Positions 12,600 through 27,902 are shown, counted from the stretch's first letter. The stretch: 64,000 bases of DNA from Xiphydria camelus (GCA_963678675.1 OY783193.1:4037501-4101500); one strand, 5' to 3'. Notes: generated by a model from the sequence alone, not told the origin. A program made the numbers and translations.

Positions 12600-15500
12600 A
12601 CGGTCGTGTCTACCGTGACTTGCCACACGTCAAAATTACCTTGCTACTCCCGCCCCAGACTGCGCGCATTATCTGCTGGTACGCGAGCAACGAGCCGTAC
12701 GATCGAATCGCGCGACCGAGCGGAGACGTCGTGGAGCGCTCGTCCTCGTCGCGTCGCTGCGCGGGACGAACCAGGCGCGTCACCTCGTCGGGAATTTCCG
12801 GCATCATCCTTCGCAATCCCCTTGTACCTATCCAACTCTCTCGTGACGTCTACACCTCCCTCTTCCCACCCGATCGCACGACGCGGGATCGTTTCGCAGG
12901 GAGGAAGGAGAAGACCCCCGCGCGCGCGTCTCGTGGATTCGTTTTCACTTATCACGCGTCGAAAACGACTCGTCGACGACTACTGATGCCCGCGATACGG
13001 TAGAGAGAATCGGACGAAGGCGAAAGAGGGAAGGATGTTGACGCGGGAGATATCGGGCGGGTGAGTTTTCTCCGTCACGCGATCACCGATAAACGACGAT
13101 AACGACCCACGGCTATCGAGGAGCTTATCGTCGGTATCGATCGGTATAGAGTTATATATAGGCTCGCGGCGGTCAAACTTCGCGAGGTATCGCTCGGTTT
13201 GATTAAAATACGCGCGTAATACAACTACGCAACGTCGTTGCAACGAACGTTCGTCGAATTTACAAGCACCGCCGTGGTTCGACCGAACGACAAAGTTGCG
13301 CTTGGTAATTTTAATCGTCGCTCGAACGCGCCGACGATTCGACTGCGCTCGAAGTGCGTGTAAAATTTCCAGACGGACAACGGATAACTCTCGGGCGATC
13401 AACTCAATGCCAATTACGCGCCAAACCGCCGTTACTCCGCCCACCGAACAAAATGCGCTTTACCTCGTTGTTGAAACGGTGATCGACGAGACGATGCACT
13501 ATATCGTGAGAACGTTCTCTGAACAGGGCGAACTGCCTCCTGCGATAGTCAACCTGCGCGGGAACCGACCTGTAGTTCCGCTCGCCGCCGGATGTCCGCT
13601 GACCGTTCTTACTCCTCAGGTGCGACATCTCGGACGTTTTCGCGCGCCCACTCCTCCCTTCGACCCTTCGTTACGCTCGACGCCGATACACCGGTCGAGT
13701 CCGCGCCGCCGAGAAGAACAGACGAGATCGCGCGGCCGAGAACTCCGAGGAAGGTAGCGCGCACAAACTTTCACCCGCGTCGAGATGCGGAGAACCAATA
13801 CGCACGGGGAGACGACCGTGAGAGACGGACGGCACTTTCCGTTGAGCGCGAAAAACCCGTGAGTGTGGTCTCGGGCGAAACTCGCGTCGGTGCGCCTTCG
13901 ATGCGCGACGGCCAATTCACGAGCGATTTTACGGCGACGCGCGCGGGTTGGATGATCGCGCAACGCGGAAGGAACGGACCGATAAGAGGAGGAGAGCGAA
14001 GCGCCCGGTGTTATCAAATCGCGGTCACCGCTCTCGCCGTTCGACGAGGTGGATCGGGGAGAGAGACGAGAATTCGGGAAAGGCGCGATAATCTCGCGAG
14101 AATGAGCGTTTATCGCGAGATTTCTTTTTCGTATCGTCGTTTTGGTTCACGGTCGACACTCGCGATTGGCCGCTCCAGCGACGCTGGCGTCGCAAGGCGA
14201 GCGGGGATGCCGCGGTTGCCGATACATGCGTGCGACGCGACCGCGAAGCGTGCCACGAGTGCAGAAATCCCTTAATCCCGGCGCTCGCCTTCGTCCGAAT
14301 CGGCGAGACGCGGCGACGAGGAGCCGAGGGATGGCATTTCCGGGTTCTCGTTTTCGCGTGGAAGTCGGTGAGAATCGTTCGCACTTCTCGGAACAGCCGA
14401 TCGTTCGAGTCACAGTTCGCGCGATTACTGATTTTCCGGGAATTTCTGGGTCAAGGGCCGAGATCTGCGGAGCGCCGCGGTAAACGAGCCTCGAATTCTC
14501 GTTTTGGCTCGCTCCGTCCGTGCGATATCTTGGCACTCGTCCGTCTAATAACGGATATCTTGCCGAACAACGTTCCTCCGGAGCCGCGCGGACGTGTGTA
14601 CCGGTTGCGACGAATTAAAGAGGTGCTCCGATTTCTCCGCGATCCGGCGCGGCGAGCAAGCGTACGAGAGCGAGGGAGAAAAACGAGGGACTGACCCGGT
14701 TCGAGCGCGTGGGCGAGTGACTCGCGACTTCAACGCGGAAATATCGACTGCAACTAGCGCGCGTACTCGATGCACACACGCGCAAACCTTCGTGCCTTTC
14801 CCCGCGTTCGTTATCGCATTATCCTTGCGCCGTCTTACGCGATAAGCGCGTTCCGCTGATCGCGAGCGCACCGCGCGACTGAATCCGCGATACATCGTCC
14901 TCGCGGCACGCACCGTGGCGCAACCTGTCGCGCAACGTGACTGGCAGCGTCGAGGATATACGGGGGGGAGGGATATCACGACGCGTGCTCGAGTGGAAAC
15001 ACGCGTTGTGCGACCGGATCGTCAGTGCGATTCGCTCGAGCGCAGCCGCGTGACGGTCCGAGTCTCTCGCCGATACCAGAGAGACGATCAAGCGCGCCGA
15101 GACGCTCTCTGTATTCGTCGTTTCTTCCACTCGTGGAGCGTATTTACGCACATCGACGAAAGGGGGAGGCAAAGGAGGGCACAGACGCGTGCGTGTACCG
15201 CCACAGCCGAATCTCTCCCCTCTACTCGTCGTGGCTTGCACGCGACTCTCGGTGTATACGCCGTACGGTATTACGATATTACGGTACACATGGCCATAGT
15301 CGCGTGGTGCAGATTCGTATGCCGCCTCTTTGAGTTTCGAAATCTCTTCCCGATTCACGCATAAAATATACCGCGAAGCGATTTCGTTATGTGGAATATC
15401 GCGCGCGCGTCGATATTTTGTCACGTGTAGGTATACACGTGCTAGCGCTCTCCCACGCTTTCGTTGACTAGTTAACCGAAATTGATTCGAGGATGTACGT

Positions 15501-17561
15501 ACATAGCCTTCAAACTCTAACGACGCGCACTCGCCGAACGCGAGGTTCGAGTGTACGCCTTACCGCGAGCGAGCACCATCGATAACGCTTAGTGACGCAG
15601 CCAGAATAGCGACAAACTACGACGGTGGTAAACATTTGCGAGTAGGTACGCTACCCCCGTACAAATGTCAACGTTACTGTGACCAGCTGCGGCGCGAAAT
15701 GCGCGCTTGTGTGTATATAATAGAGATAAATATATAATCGACGAGCCCCCGTATGTATACTAAATCATAAACCTACGATTATTTGAAATTGTATTATACT
15801 TTCTCAAAATATCACTCCTTTTACGATTTAACCGAACGGAATTTTTATATTTACCGGACTCATGGAATCGGCATCCGCCATCAACCAGGTTCTCGGATTC
15901 GATAGCCACGAGTTCATCGTGACGGAATCCGATTGCAGGGGAACCGCGCGACGCAGCGCCGATCGTCCGTACGGATGCACAAAGGCGATTGCGAAACGAA
16001 CGGTCTTCCAGGGAGCACGGAAAACAACAAGACTCCGAGCGCGCGCGAAAGGTCCTCCGAACTGAGACGATCCGCCGGCGAGAGCCAAATACCGGCCTAT
16101 ACCTGTCGCGAACCGAGCGAGGAAGGACGACCTGCGAATCGTCGAAATCGACGCGCCAATCGCGACTACCGAGGCGCGCGCGCGGATTCGGGGCTTTCCC
16201 GCTTTCGCGTGTGGCGTCGTCCGCCTTTTGCGACAAAGCTCCCACTGACGTTGCGTCCTGACGCAGGAGCTTTGTCTCGGTCTACTGATCTCTCGACTCG
16301 AGAGCAGATCGTAGAAGTGTCGTTGACTTACGACCGCTGTGCAGGGGTCAATCTGTTGTCGTAGACCTGCTCGGAAGAGCTTAAATAAATATAGATACCC
16401 TCTCGAGATCGTATCGCTTGACTATTTCTCGGCGATATCGAACTTCTCAATCAAAGTGCATATACGTACGACAGGGAATACTACGCCTGGCAACGTTCTT
16501 TGGCGTTCGCACGCGCATGTTTCCAGAAGTCGCTCGACTTTGGAAGAGGGGGAGGAACGCGCCGCCGTCCCTCGCCGCTCGCGGGGGATTTTCCTCGCGA
16601 AATAACCCGGTCGCCTGGGTAGGCGGTGGGATTCTCCCGCCGTATCGTCCGACCGACTAACCGTGACCCGAATTCCCATTTCGACCAATCAATCGCAACG
16701 ACTTACCAGTTACGCGCGACGAGGATGCACCGGTGACAACGTGGGCAGGCTGGTTCGTTCGCGGGGAAACGCTTGAGCGATCGCTGCGCGGGGATCCTTC
16801 GGCGCGAAACCTGAAAGCGAACGTTCCGAATATAGCTGCTATGCCGTCGATGCAGGCGCGCCTGCAACCAAAGACGATAACGATGACGAGGACACGTCAA
16901 TCTGTCCGACGATACGTACACATTTGGCACGAGGCCGCGTTCCGATTATATTCCTCGCACGCCGTCCTGCATGGCGGAAATGCACCCGACGAATGCCAAA
17001 AATTCCCGGCGTATCTCGCGTAACCAGCGAGCTACGCGTTGCGCCGTCGTCGTCGGGACGACGCGAGCCGTGGGGCTTCTGCACTTTAAAACAAAGACGT
17101 CACCTCCCACGTCTGCCCTTTCGAGAGCACAGTCATTCCCTCGCTATCGCGAGGTGCGTCGTCACAGAATCACCGACTGCCGTGTCACTCAACTTCATTG
17201 ATCGTATAACGCTCCACTTCGACATCCTGTAACTGCAACATTTTTGAGTCGCGTAATGGCTTTGACGAAACGAAACGCACACGAATCAACGGTGAGACGC
17301 GATAAACGCGACTGCGGTTCGATAGCCTGCCTGCGGCCCCTCGCCATTCAACGAATACTTCCACGTTCGGCCGACAGCTGCCGCTATTCTCGCAGCCAGC
17401 TGATCAGGTACACTCGCACTTTCATGCGCAGGTGTTTTGACGAGTTCTCGTAAATATTCTGCTGCACTGACAACGCGCTCGTAGTCGATCGCGATGCTCG
17501 CTTACTCGCCTTCGCGTGTAACGAATGATTCCGGTTTTTACTCATCGATAAACAACGAAAA
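12600..17561. other. GC-rich gene-poor interval
   Basis: About 5 kb of CpG-rich DNA. Long ORFs appear on both strands (up to about 230 codons near 13.6-14.3 kb), but they overlap in several frames, are arginine/serine-rich and lack domains. They are taken as compositional artefacts. No RNA gene was recognised. Confidence 0.5.
16232..16276. repeat. Compound hairpin
   Basis: Bases 16232-16242 (GACAAAGCTCC) and 16266-16276 are an exact inverted pair. Between them TGCGTC and GACGCA form a second inner 6-bp pair. Function unknown. Confidence 0.5.
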
Positions 17562-18884
<1,323 letters not shown>

Positions 18885-19134
18885 CACCGGCGAAATAATA
18901 TTTTGTACATTTGGGAAAACTGTATTGTCGAATAATACAAATATTTAAAACCGATTACCACGAGATACTTATCGCACTGTTCTTTCCTACCAAATGCGCG
19001 CCCACGATTATCCATTCGGTACTTCAAACGCGACTGATCGCGAGCCATCGGACGATCTAGAACCGTTTTGCGATTTCTCTTCGTATCCGACCAGCAGCGT
19101 CGACATTGTGGCTAATTACAACGAAAAGCAGAAG

Positions 19135-22100
19135 CTACTGAGCAGCGACGAAGGTGGTCAAAGGTGACGCTCGTTTCTTACCGAGATTTGAGTCCGTTTT
19201 CCTCGAATGGTTGTACTCGGCACGCATGTGGCGATACGTCATTTGCCTGATATCGGATACGCTTGGCTCTGATAAATGAGTCGTTTCCAAAGCGAACTCC
19301 TCGTGCACAATCATGAATATCATCTATAACGGCCGTAACGTAAAATAAGAGGAATTTATGATGAGGCACTGATGCGGTACGGATTGATGGGAAACTTACT
19401 CGTTCTAACAACGTTTCGAAATACCGCAGAGGAGGTGTAACGCAAGACCGTTCAACCAACGTTTTCTTGTGAAGCGGATTCATCGCGAACTGAGAGTACT
19501 TAAAATCCGGCACGACGTTTAAAGTTTCCCGTAGGGTATTTTCGAATGCTCTGCTGTTCAAAAGTTCCCTGAAACATTCATTTTTCGTCTCAATATTTTT
19601 CGATGTATCGTAAGACAGGGCTTTCCCTGTAAATCCGCGTAAAGCATTGATATACCATATCATGCCTTCCAAGATAAATGTTGCCGCGTTAATCGTTTCG
19701 TTCGTGGCCACGGAACTCTCCGATTTCTCATTAACGACTTGCAACCGAATCTCATCTCCTGGAGTACCCCTCAACTGCTCCTCGAGTGTCGTCTTTACAT
19801 CCTCGTCTCTCAGGCCGTACACGTAGCACCGCACCGTGACGGATTTTTGAAAGGGAAGGGGCTTTTTTATCGATTCTATTTGCGGCTCCTAACACGAACT
19901 CCTGTTTGAGTCTGGGAACGCTTACCGCGTGTTTCCCGTTACGCGTGAGTTCTTCCGCGAGTTTTTTTTTCGAGTAAAGTGCACGCAATTAACGCGATTA
20001 AAGGAACGCACCGGAACGGTGGTGCCTTTTTCCGTGATAATAAATTGTCCCTCCAGCTCTTTACGCAGTGCGTCATGTACGAGTCGACTTCTCTCGTAAG
20101 CTCGGCGATCGGACGAGTTAACGAATTCACACGTAACGTCTGCGTCCACCCTGCAGGGAAAGCCTCCGGTGACCACCGTCAGACAAACGGATTGTGACAC
20201 ACCCGGTACAACTGTACCTTTCCGAGGGTGTACATCGACTCGTAACAGTCCTGGCAAAACGTAACTGAGAAAGCGAAAGATGCGAGACTCTTTGAGGATG
20301 AATAATTTTTTAAATTGGGAAATACGCGGAAAAGTAGAGTACTTCTTCCACTCGTAGGCAATCGCGTCTTCCTTGAAACCATTGCGAATCATAACGACCC
20401 TCGTGATTTTACTGTGAGTCGAAAGAGACGAGAGCGTTATGTAGTCTCTGTTAAATTGTACCGGTGCTTCTTCTATATCGATCTTGTCGCGAAACGGCGG
20501 CTCGGCCGCCTCGACGTAGGTTCTTTCCCGGCAGTGTGATTCCCCTTCCAGCTCCAAATATGTTTTACTATTTCCGACCATCAACGGTATCGTCACCTGT
20601 TGCGCGATCGCGATTTTAATTATCCAGAATCCAAGAGTTGAAAGCACGCGGTAACGTTACCTTAAATCTGTCAAGTCGCCTGGGTTGAAATCGAAAGGCG
20701 ATGGCTTTGCAAGACTGAGCTTTGACCAGACCACGAGTTGGAGCCATGCACGAAAAAACGTCGCCCGACTGAGCCTCGTTAATTTTCTCGATCGGTCGGG
20801 TATCCAAGGAAAATTCGACCTCGTAATTCGCGTTGTTACGCATCCAATAGACCTAGATACAAATCTGCCCTTGACACTTTTATTACGGGAAAGAAGTAAT
20901 TGTTTAGCCCGAATGAAGGTATAAGGTGACCTGGTAGATGGGATCCGCGTCGCCGATGTAGATCTTATCGAACGACAAACGTGGGCCTTCGACGAGCATC
21001 CCTGTTCCGTCCTCGCGTTCCATTTCTGTCAGACACACCACTGTCAATTGCAGGAGAACATGACGATCGTCGCTTAAAATCAGATCCCACTGAAGCTCCG
21101 TCGTTCCCGGTAACGTGTAAGACAATACTATCGCCATCACTGCCGTTTCGCGAGGCTGAATGATCGAAGTTAATCTTCAGAAGGAATCTCTGATACAACA
21201 AGGTGCCTTCCGTGAAGGACGTCTGAGAATATCGACCTTCAGCGTTCCCGTTTTGGGCTCTATAGAGCAGACTCTTCGGTGCTCGCAGTGGTACTCGGTT
21301 TTCCTCAGTGAAAAACTCAGTGCTGTCGTCACTTTTCGACAGGAGCAGAGCCGAGTTCTTTTCAAAGTCCAAGAAGTCGTCACTAGAGTCGGATTGATCA
21401 TGAGCAGCTTGATCGAAAGCGGCTCGTGTCGATTCATACGCGCGGGAAAATGTAGATTTATCATTTTTTTCTCGCCTGGAGCTAATCCTTGTAAAGTCGA
21501 ATTTAATCTATGGAAGGAACAGTGGATCTCTCTCTCTCTCTCTCCCTCTCAAATATCCTCAAATGTTTGTTCAGTAAACACTGAGAAAATCAACGCTCAT
21601 ACGTACTCGTTGATATTCATAATCTTCCAAAGTAAAATCTTGCTAACGTTCGGCCCCGTATCGTGATAGAGCAAATCGATAACCTGCGTCACGCGCAATG
21701 ACCCAATAAAATCAGACCTCGATACGGACAAACCCCGCGGGTACGAATTACCTTCAAAGTCGGTAAAACGCAGTCGCAAGTCACCCTGCAAATCTCTCTC
21801 GATTCCGCGCACGGTATCGGATCGTTTGTCAGAGAACGGGGCCTTACGGCGTATTGAATCGAGAGTTCGTAAAAAGTGGGTTCGCGAGCCTCAACGCGGA
21901 TGTCGATCCTCTCTTTTCCGCCTGGTTGAATCGTCCCGGCGGCGGGATGAATTCGCACGTCTCGATGTATGAGGCCAAACGGCCAGGAGAGATGCGTGCA
22001 AGTCATCTGAAAGTGTATCCTCACAGCGCTAAAGTTGAATGCGTGGAAGCTCAGCGTCCTGGCCTCGTTGCACGCTTGTGCTCCGAAATTCAGCTCGGTC

Positions 22101-24651
22101 GGCATGGCCTGATATTCGTTTTTCGTCAGGTAATCGTCGTTCAAAGTCGACAGTGGAACCGGATTTGCACTAGGCATGGCATGAGAGAAATTTGAAGTAA
22201 AGCTCACAATGAGAAACCCGCGTTCGCTCCTTCCGACTGCTCGAATCGCGATATCGACGCTTCTTCCCGCGGGATGTCCGTGTAGCAAAGCGGTCACACG
22301 GCAAAGGACATCGAAACTGTACTCCCCCACCTCAGAGGGGTGGAACGTCCAGCTGTGAGTGAGAGTCTCATTTGTGCGTATCTCGCCGTTGGTACTTTGC
22401 AGTGTAAGTTCCTCCGGTACATCGGGAAACGAATACCTGACGAATAAATCATTCGGTAGCAATGTCCTTCCAACGAATAGTTTCAAAGTACTATCGTTGG
22501 GACGAATCATAACTTACAGTAATCGGTGTTGCGTGAGATTTCGCACGATCACCCGTCGGACCTCTTCGCAGCCAGGATAGACCGGCGGAAATTCGACGAC
22601 ACGATCGTCGTTGAACGAGAGATTCGGATACTCCGCGAACCCCTTAAAACATATCGACGCTTCGCTCTTCGAGTTCCCATTGAATTGTATTACCCAACGC
22701 TCCTCGCACATCGGCTCGTCTTGCACTTCAGGCACCATCTCCAGCGCTATTACTTGGTAGTTTCTGTCGTTTACAGGGAAAACACCGATCGTGCCATGAA
22801 TGACGTAGTATTTTCAAAATGCGCGTTCAATACCCATATATTACTCCCAGCATGGGTTTGACGATGAAGCGGCTAGTGCTCGGAGGAAGAAAATGAAACA
22901 TCAGGGGCAAATGTCCGTGTCTTTTGATGAGAAAAGTCGTGTAAGCGGGTAGGGAGGGAACGCATGGTGGTAAAACCACCGTTCGCGGTACTTCGTACTG
23001 CGGCAACCAGCCGACGGAACCGGCAGCAAAAGATTGTCCTGCCGAATAACGATCGTCATACGGAGTAGGATCATTCGGTAGAGTATAGGAGAGAAGAAAG
23101 GGGCTCATACCGATCATACGAATGGAAGTTACCAAGGGAATTGCAACGCATTCCAAGTCCGCCTCAACCGAGCCACACGTGTACTGGAAATTATCGAAAC
23201 CGCGGACCAATAATTCTCTCGCAAAAAAAGCATTCTCTTTGTTGGGCGCGAAGTTGAACTCGAAGAGCGTAGACTCTCGAGCGGGAACGCGCGCCAGACG
23301 AGGTTCTACGTGAAAAACCTCTTCCACATCTGGAATCAACGACGATTCGTGTCGTTCGAGTGATGCAAACGCTCGTTTCTCAGCAGGATCGAACGTCTTT
23401 CGTTACCCTTGTCCCACTTGATCGACAAGTCATTCCGACTGTGATTAATCAAACACACGATACGAGGCGTTCTCCGGAGATCGCCTTCCGGTTCGACGCT
23501 GGCCCGTCCGAAATCGAGATAATTCGGAGACAACGTTATCATCGGTCTTCGTTCTTCTCCTCTCAAGACAACGTCGAGGCCGTTCATGTACGATTCGAAC
23601 CCCGTCAATCGAGGACAGTCGAAAGTATCGCGCGGAAGATTCTCTTTTTCATGAATTAAAGATCCCGAGTGTCCGAGCAGCTCCGTGATGACGGGGCCCT
23701 TGTCCAGTTCCGAAAGATCGAATTATGACTGCGGTTCCAACGCGAGTTACGTTTCATACGCTCGGGTGGTACAGTTTCGTCGTATACCTGATGCTGTACC
23801 ATGCAAGGCAGGTGGAACGCGTAGATCCCCGGCTCGGGCGGCGAAAACGTGATGACGACGTTCGCGTGACCGCGCGGCTCAATGAAACCATTGGTCACGT
23901 CTAATCGGAAAGGACACTGCTTCTCGTCGATGTCGAAGGCGAAGGTTGCCCTTACCTGAGATTCGTTGGAAAATCGTACGCGCTTCTGACTTGTACGCGC
24001 TCTTCTCGGACACACCAACACTACCTTCGGGGTCGCCGAAAGTACTTTAGGACCTGTTTGGGCAAACAATTTCCCACGGATAGTGGATTTACGGAGAAAA
24101 TCCGCGATCATCGGATTATCAATCGAATCAGAGCTGCGCGAAGGATTGCCTATTCGTAGGGTGGTCATCTGTAGCATTTCCTACCCGCATAAACTTTCTG
24201 AAATCCGATTGTACTTATCCGTACCTATTGAAATCCCACGTACGGCAATTTTACGGTGAGTAAGGTTGCATTGGACGATCGTAAAATACTCTCTGCTCTC
24301 GCAGAAAGAAACGGTAGGTCGATATTGAATCTTGCACTCAAAAGTTCCGCCCGGCGGACACGTCCAAGTGTGTTTTTCTAACGTAAAAACGCAATCCAAG
24401 GGGTTGGTTGTCGTATCCCTCCGTGCCTCGTATGATTGTAAATTCTAAAGAGAATATATTCGACGAGAGGAAACTCTCATGACACTCTCGCTTGACATTC
24501 TCGCATTCGTGTGCAGGTAATGTGCGTACGGACGTACACAATCATCGTTAACAATCCTGACGCTCTTGGTAATCGTGACACCAACAGCGACTCGACCGAA
24601 ATTCACTTGTATTATCGGATATCCGCTCGAATCGGAACAACGAGAATACAT
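19135..24651 (-). CDS. CFAP65: Cilia- and flagella-associated protein 65
   Basis: ASH/MSP-domain axonemal protein needed for sperm flagellum assembly in mammals. Sixteen exons in coding order: 24651-24538, 24444-24215, 24133-23788, 23698-23407, 23329-22834, 22763-22518, 22436-22208, 22108-21752, 21683-21607, 21507-21237, 21155-20931, 20852-20661, 20596-20343, 20264-20012, 19888-19400, 19323-19135. Together they are 4260 nt and 1419 aa, with phase consistent at every junction. Landmarks shared with vertebrate CFAP65 in the same order: NFGRVAVGVT, the PCMVQHQ/GPVITELLGHSGS block, LSPNYLDFGRA, LTHSWTFHPSEVGEYSFDV, SIEPKTGTLK, GQFIITEKGTTVP. The human protein is about 1925 aa. The missing part is the N-terminal ASH units, either lost or on exons not found; the frame has a stop upstream of ATG 24651. 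GTCGAT at 21236 and GTACAA at 24214 are non-ideal donors. Confidence 0.9.
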
Positions 24652-25018
24652 TTTGACGGTTGGTTTGATAATCAAAGCGAATGAGTCAGCGCGTCGACGA
24701 GAGATGCTCTCATTTCAAAAGCTTCAAATTTCGATGCGCGTATCTCGAACTACGGAGTCTCGAACGAGAGAACGAGAGTGTCACGCGAAGGTGGCACTAC
24801 GCGCGTTTTGTTTGCGACGTAGCTCCGGAATGTCAGCGTCGCGTCGGATTGGAAAATCAGAAATCCGCGAAGATTACGCGAATGCACTTGTGGTATAGAC
24901 TCGGTCATCGATTCTAGGAACAATTAAAAACTTCCCACCTTCGATTTTTTACTGTGTAAGTGACGTATGTACTCTTGCGACTTACGGGATTCATGGAATT
25001 TATGACAGTTCGCTCAAG
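24652..25018. promoter_or_regulatory. Candidate bidirectional promoter region between CFAP65 and the CUB/LDLa gene
   Basis: The 367 bp between the two start codons must hold the 5' regions of both divergent genes. No TATA box or other element was identified. Confidence 0.4.
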
Positions 25019-26288
25019 ATGGCCGAGCAGTTTGCTTCGCATTTAGTTTGCTTTCTGTTGCTTTCCACTGTCTCTTTCCATCTAGTTTCGTGCCAATCGC
25101 AAAATCAGCACTACACGGAATGTAAGTTATTTCGCTTTTGTGAGATCTATAATACTCCTCGCATTTCCAAGTAGTCGTAAAACGACACTACAGTTTCTAA
25201 CCTTTGTCTTCAGATGGATTGGAAAACGAGAGGATCTGTCATCCTCTCAACAAGAAAAATAAGATCAAGTTGACGTATGATAGAAATTCGGCGGTGATCG
25301 TCAAGCCTCTTTATCTGTTCACTCACTGGGACGGTGTTTTACGCGACAAGGAGTGCAAATTCGTGGTAGAGGCGAATAAAGGAGATGGTCTTTTTGGCGT
25401 TATTCAAAACATCTCGTTTCGCCTTAACGGAACGGAATGCCTGGACTACGTGGAGGTACCTCGCAAAATCAATCGGACAAAATTCAGGTCAGAAGTCGTG
25501 CTCGTTCTTAATTCTCACTATCTGTCTTTCAGTTCAAAGTTGGAAATTACAAATCCCACAAATTCTGTGGCAAGCTGCACCTCAGGAGCATGCTAGAGTC
25601 TTTGGCTTCCAACCTGGATAAGGACACCACCGAGGAATTCCAGCGAGCGGCGGGGAGTTCCTCCACAAAGTTCAGACAAATAGAGACAAAGATATTCATT
25701 TCGAAACAACCGTTATCCCGAGGAGAAGAGCTCGACCTTACCATCATTTATACACCCTTCAAAAGTACGTTGCGATAGATCCCTTTTTTCCTCGCTCATT
25801 GGACCAAAAAAATATCTTCTCTCCCTTTTGCAGTTCTCGGGAATCCAAATCCACGAGAGTATCGGTTGATCGACGATAGTATATATATGTCGAGAGACTA
25901 CTATTGCGACGGTTACCTAAACTGCGACAGAAATGTTTGCTTCGACGAAATTGACTGCGACGTCCCCGAAATCGTCGGTAACGGCACAGGGACGAAGGTG
26001 ACCGTCGGCGCGGTTACGACGATATTCCTGTGTTTCATCATATTCGTCATGTGTCTGTGGACATGTAGGAAGCACAAAAAAATGTGTTGGTCTCCTGATT
26101 GTGCCGGTCCAAGACCCCAAGCAGCAAGTGCCGACCAATCGAATCGCCAACCGAGGGAACTCGTCAGTCAACCCGTTCCAACGGCACCGATGCTGGAAGT
26201 GGCGGTGCCCGCCCCGGTACAAAATAAAGATTTGCCGCCGAGTTACGACTCGCTGTTTCCCGAAAGAGCCAATTCTACCGCCACGTAA
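25019..26288 (+). CDS. Single-pass membrane protein with CUB-like and LDLa-like ectodomain and cytoplasmic PPSY motif
   Basis: Four exons: 25019-25121, 25214-25455, 25533-25764, 25834-26288; 1032 nt, 343 aa. Residues 1-26 form a signal peptide ending near LVSCQS. The ectodomain has a CUB-like pattern: CHPLNKK, ECKFVVEA, NISFRLNGTECLDYVEFK, FCGKLH and a final IIYTPFK strand. It is followed by a cysteine cluster CDGYLNCDRNVCFDEIDC, like the acidic half of an LDL-receptor class A repeat. One membrane helix (VGAVTTIFLCFIIFVMCLW) precedes a Lys/Cys stop-transfer. The proline-rich tail contains DLPPSYDSLFP, a PPxY motif of the kind bound by WW-domain (Nedd4-type) ligases. The family is known to me only as uncharacterised insect proteins. 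Function is unassigned; a receptor or adhesion role is inference. Confidence 0.85.
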
Positions 26289-27700
26289 ACCGGTAGAAAG
26301 CTTCGGCCGCTAGATCTCTTTGCGGTCGTAATATTGCATTCTTGTGAATGTCACGAGTTACCTGCAAAGATCTGAACCGATCCGTGGTCATTGCTGTAAC
26401 GATAACCGGAACAATAATTGTAAAATGTATCGAACAGTTATTTTAGCAATCCGCTATTCGATGAGCGGAGGAACAGTGATTTAAACAGGAGCGTCACCAA
26501 GCCTTTCTAAAAGCGGTGGCTCTAGTAATAATTTATAGTAATCCCACAATTAGGTTACGACTACACGAAAGAATAAACGGCGCGTTATCTAATGTTTTAA
26601 TTGGATAAGGAGCCAGCCGACGATGAACGAATAATTATTCAATGACGCGTTAAAAAAAATGCGATTGATAATTCCCTCTCTCTCTGCATTCGATTTGACT
26701 TGAGAATTAAGATCTCGCGACGAGTGCATCTTTTCGATCGAACATTTATCCAAAGACGTTTTGTGCAATGTGACCGCTGGATGCTTCTCTTAACACTTAT
26801 TAACTCCGATCGATTTTGCTGACGTGTGAATTACGTCATATCAACTGCGACGCGCCAACTTCGAGATACGCTCTCAAAAAGTCTGCGTTTCGATATTTAT
26901 TCGTACTATTGCGTAGCAATATTCCCGCGCTATGAAAGTGATATTTTGCTCGAAGAAAATTAATTTAAAATTGACCCTACCACACATGTGTGGATCGCGC
27001 GAGACGTGGAACTAAAAATTGATTTACGTGAACGATAGACTTCAACATTTATAGCAGCTTAACGTAATCGATTCTATTTTACGAATGAAACATATTATAG
27101 AATTCTAGTCTGAAGACGAAATATCAACGAAGTATATAACTTGTATTCCTCGGGTACACATCCGCGATACCGTTTCTAAGAATGGACGATGAATATTTAA
27201 GCGGTGAACAAATGTAGTATTATAGGTACACTTTGAGGTATTATTTCACTTGCGAAACGAACCAGTTGTCTTCTATGCAAAGCAAACCTTTGACGAACAA
27301 AGTTGTAATGGTACTTCCTATTGGCCTTACATTCAGAAAATTGGAAAAAAAATCATCATAGTTTTATACAGGAAAATATTAGAGAATCTCAGGCACTGTG
27401 TAGCTATTACAAAAAATTCATATTTGTGGTACCACGTAGCGTGAGAACAATAATTGTACATGGATGGGCGTATGCCCGTATAATACTGCCAGAACTTTAT
27501 ACGCGCATAACATCTAATGATTTTTGTAGTTGATATACAATTAACATTACACCTACGTGATGATATATTTTGAAGTTGTATCAACAACTTATCTATTCTG
27601 TATATATTGAATTTATAATAAAAAACCTGCGTATACATGTATCAACACGACTGTTTTCTCTCTTAACCAACTGCAATCGCGATAGAATATTACGATTTGT
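26289..27700 (+). other. 3' flank of the CUB/LDLa gene
   Basis: AT-rich, no coding sequence seen. AATAAA signals lie at 26572-26577 and 27617-27622, so the 3' UTR is either about 0.3 or about 1.35 kb. Confidence 0.5.
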
Positions 27701-27732
27701 TTCAAATTATGTAATAGTTAGAAATAATACTA

Positions 27733-27738
27733 TTTATT
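27733..27738 (-). terminator. Polyadenylation signal for APEH
   Basis: AATAAA on the minus strand, 165 bp downstream of the APEH stop codon at 27903. Confidence 0.55.
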
Positions 27739-27902
27739 GAACACAAATGACATACAAAGATCATCATACATGCGCGAGCGCATATAAAAATATAACAATC
27801 GTTTGTACATTTAATCACCGTAATCCTTCATTGTAGAAATTATTATACTTACATTATGGCACGCGAGAGACACACCTGTATCCGCTCGAGAATCTCTTGT
27901 TT

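Noticed and set aside
13592..14275. 227-codon plus-strand ORF
   Set aside because: Arginine/serine-rich, overlapped by long ORFs in other frames on both strands, no domain; expected by chance in CpG-rich DNA without AT-rich stop codons.
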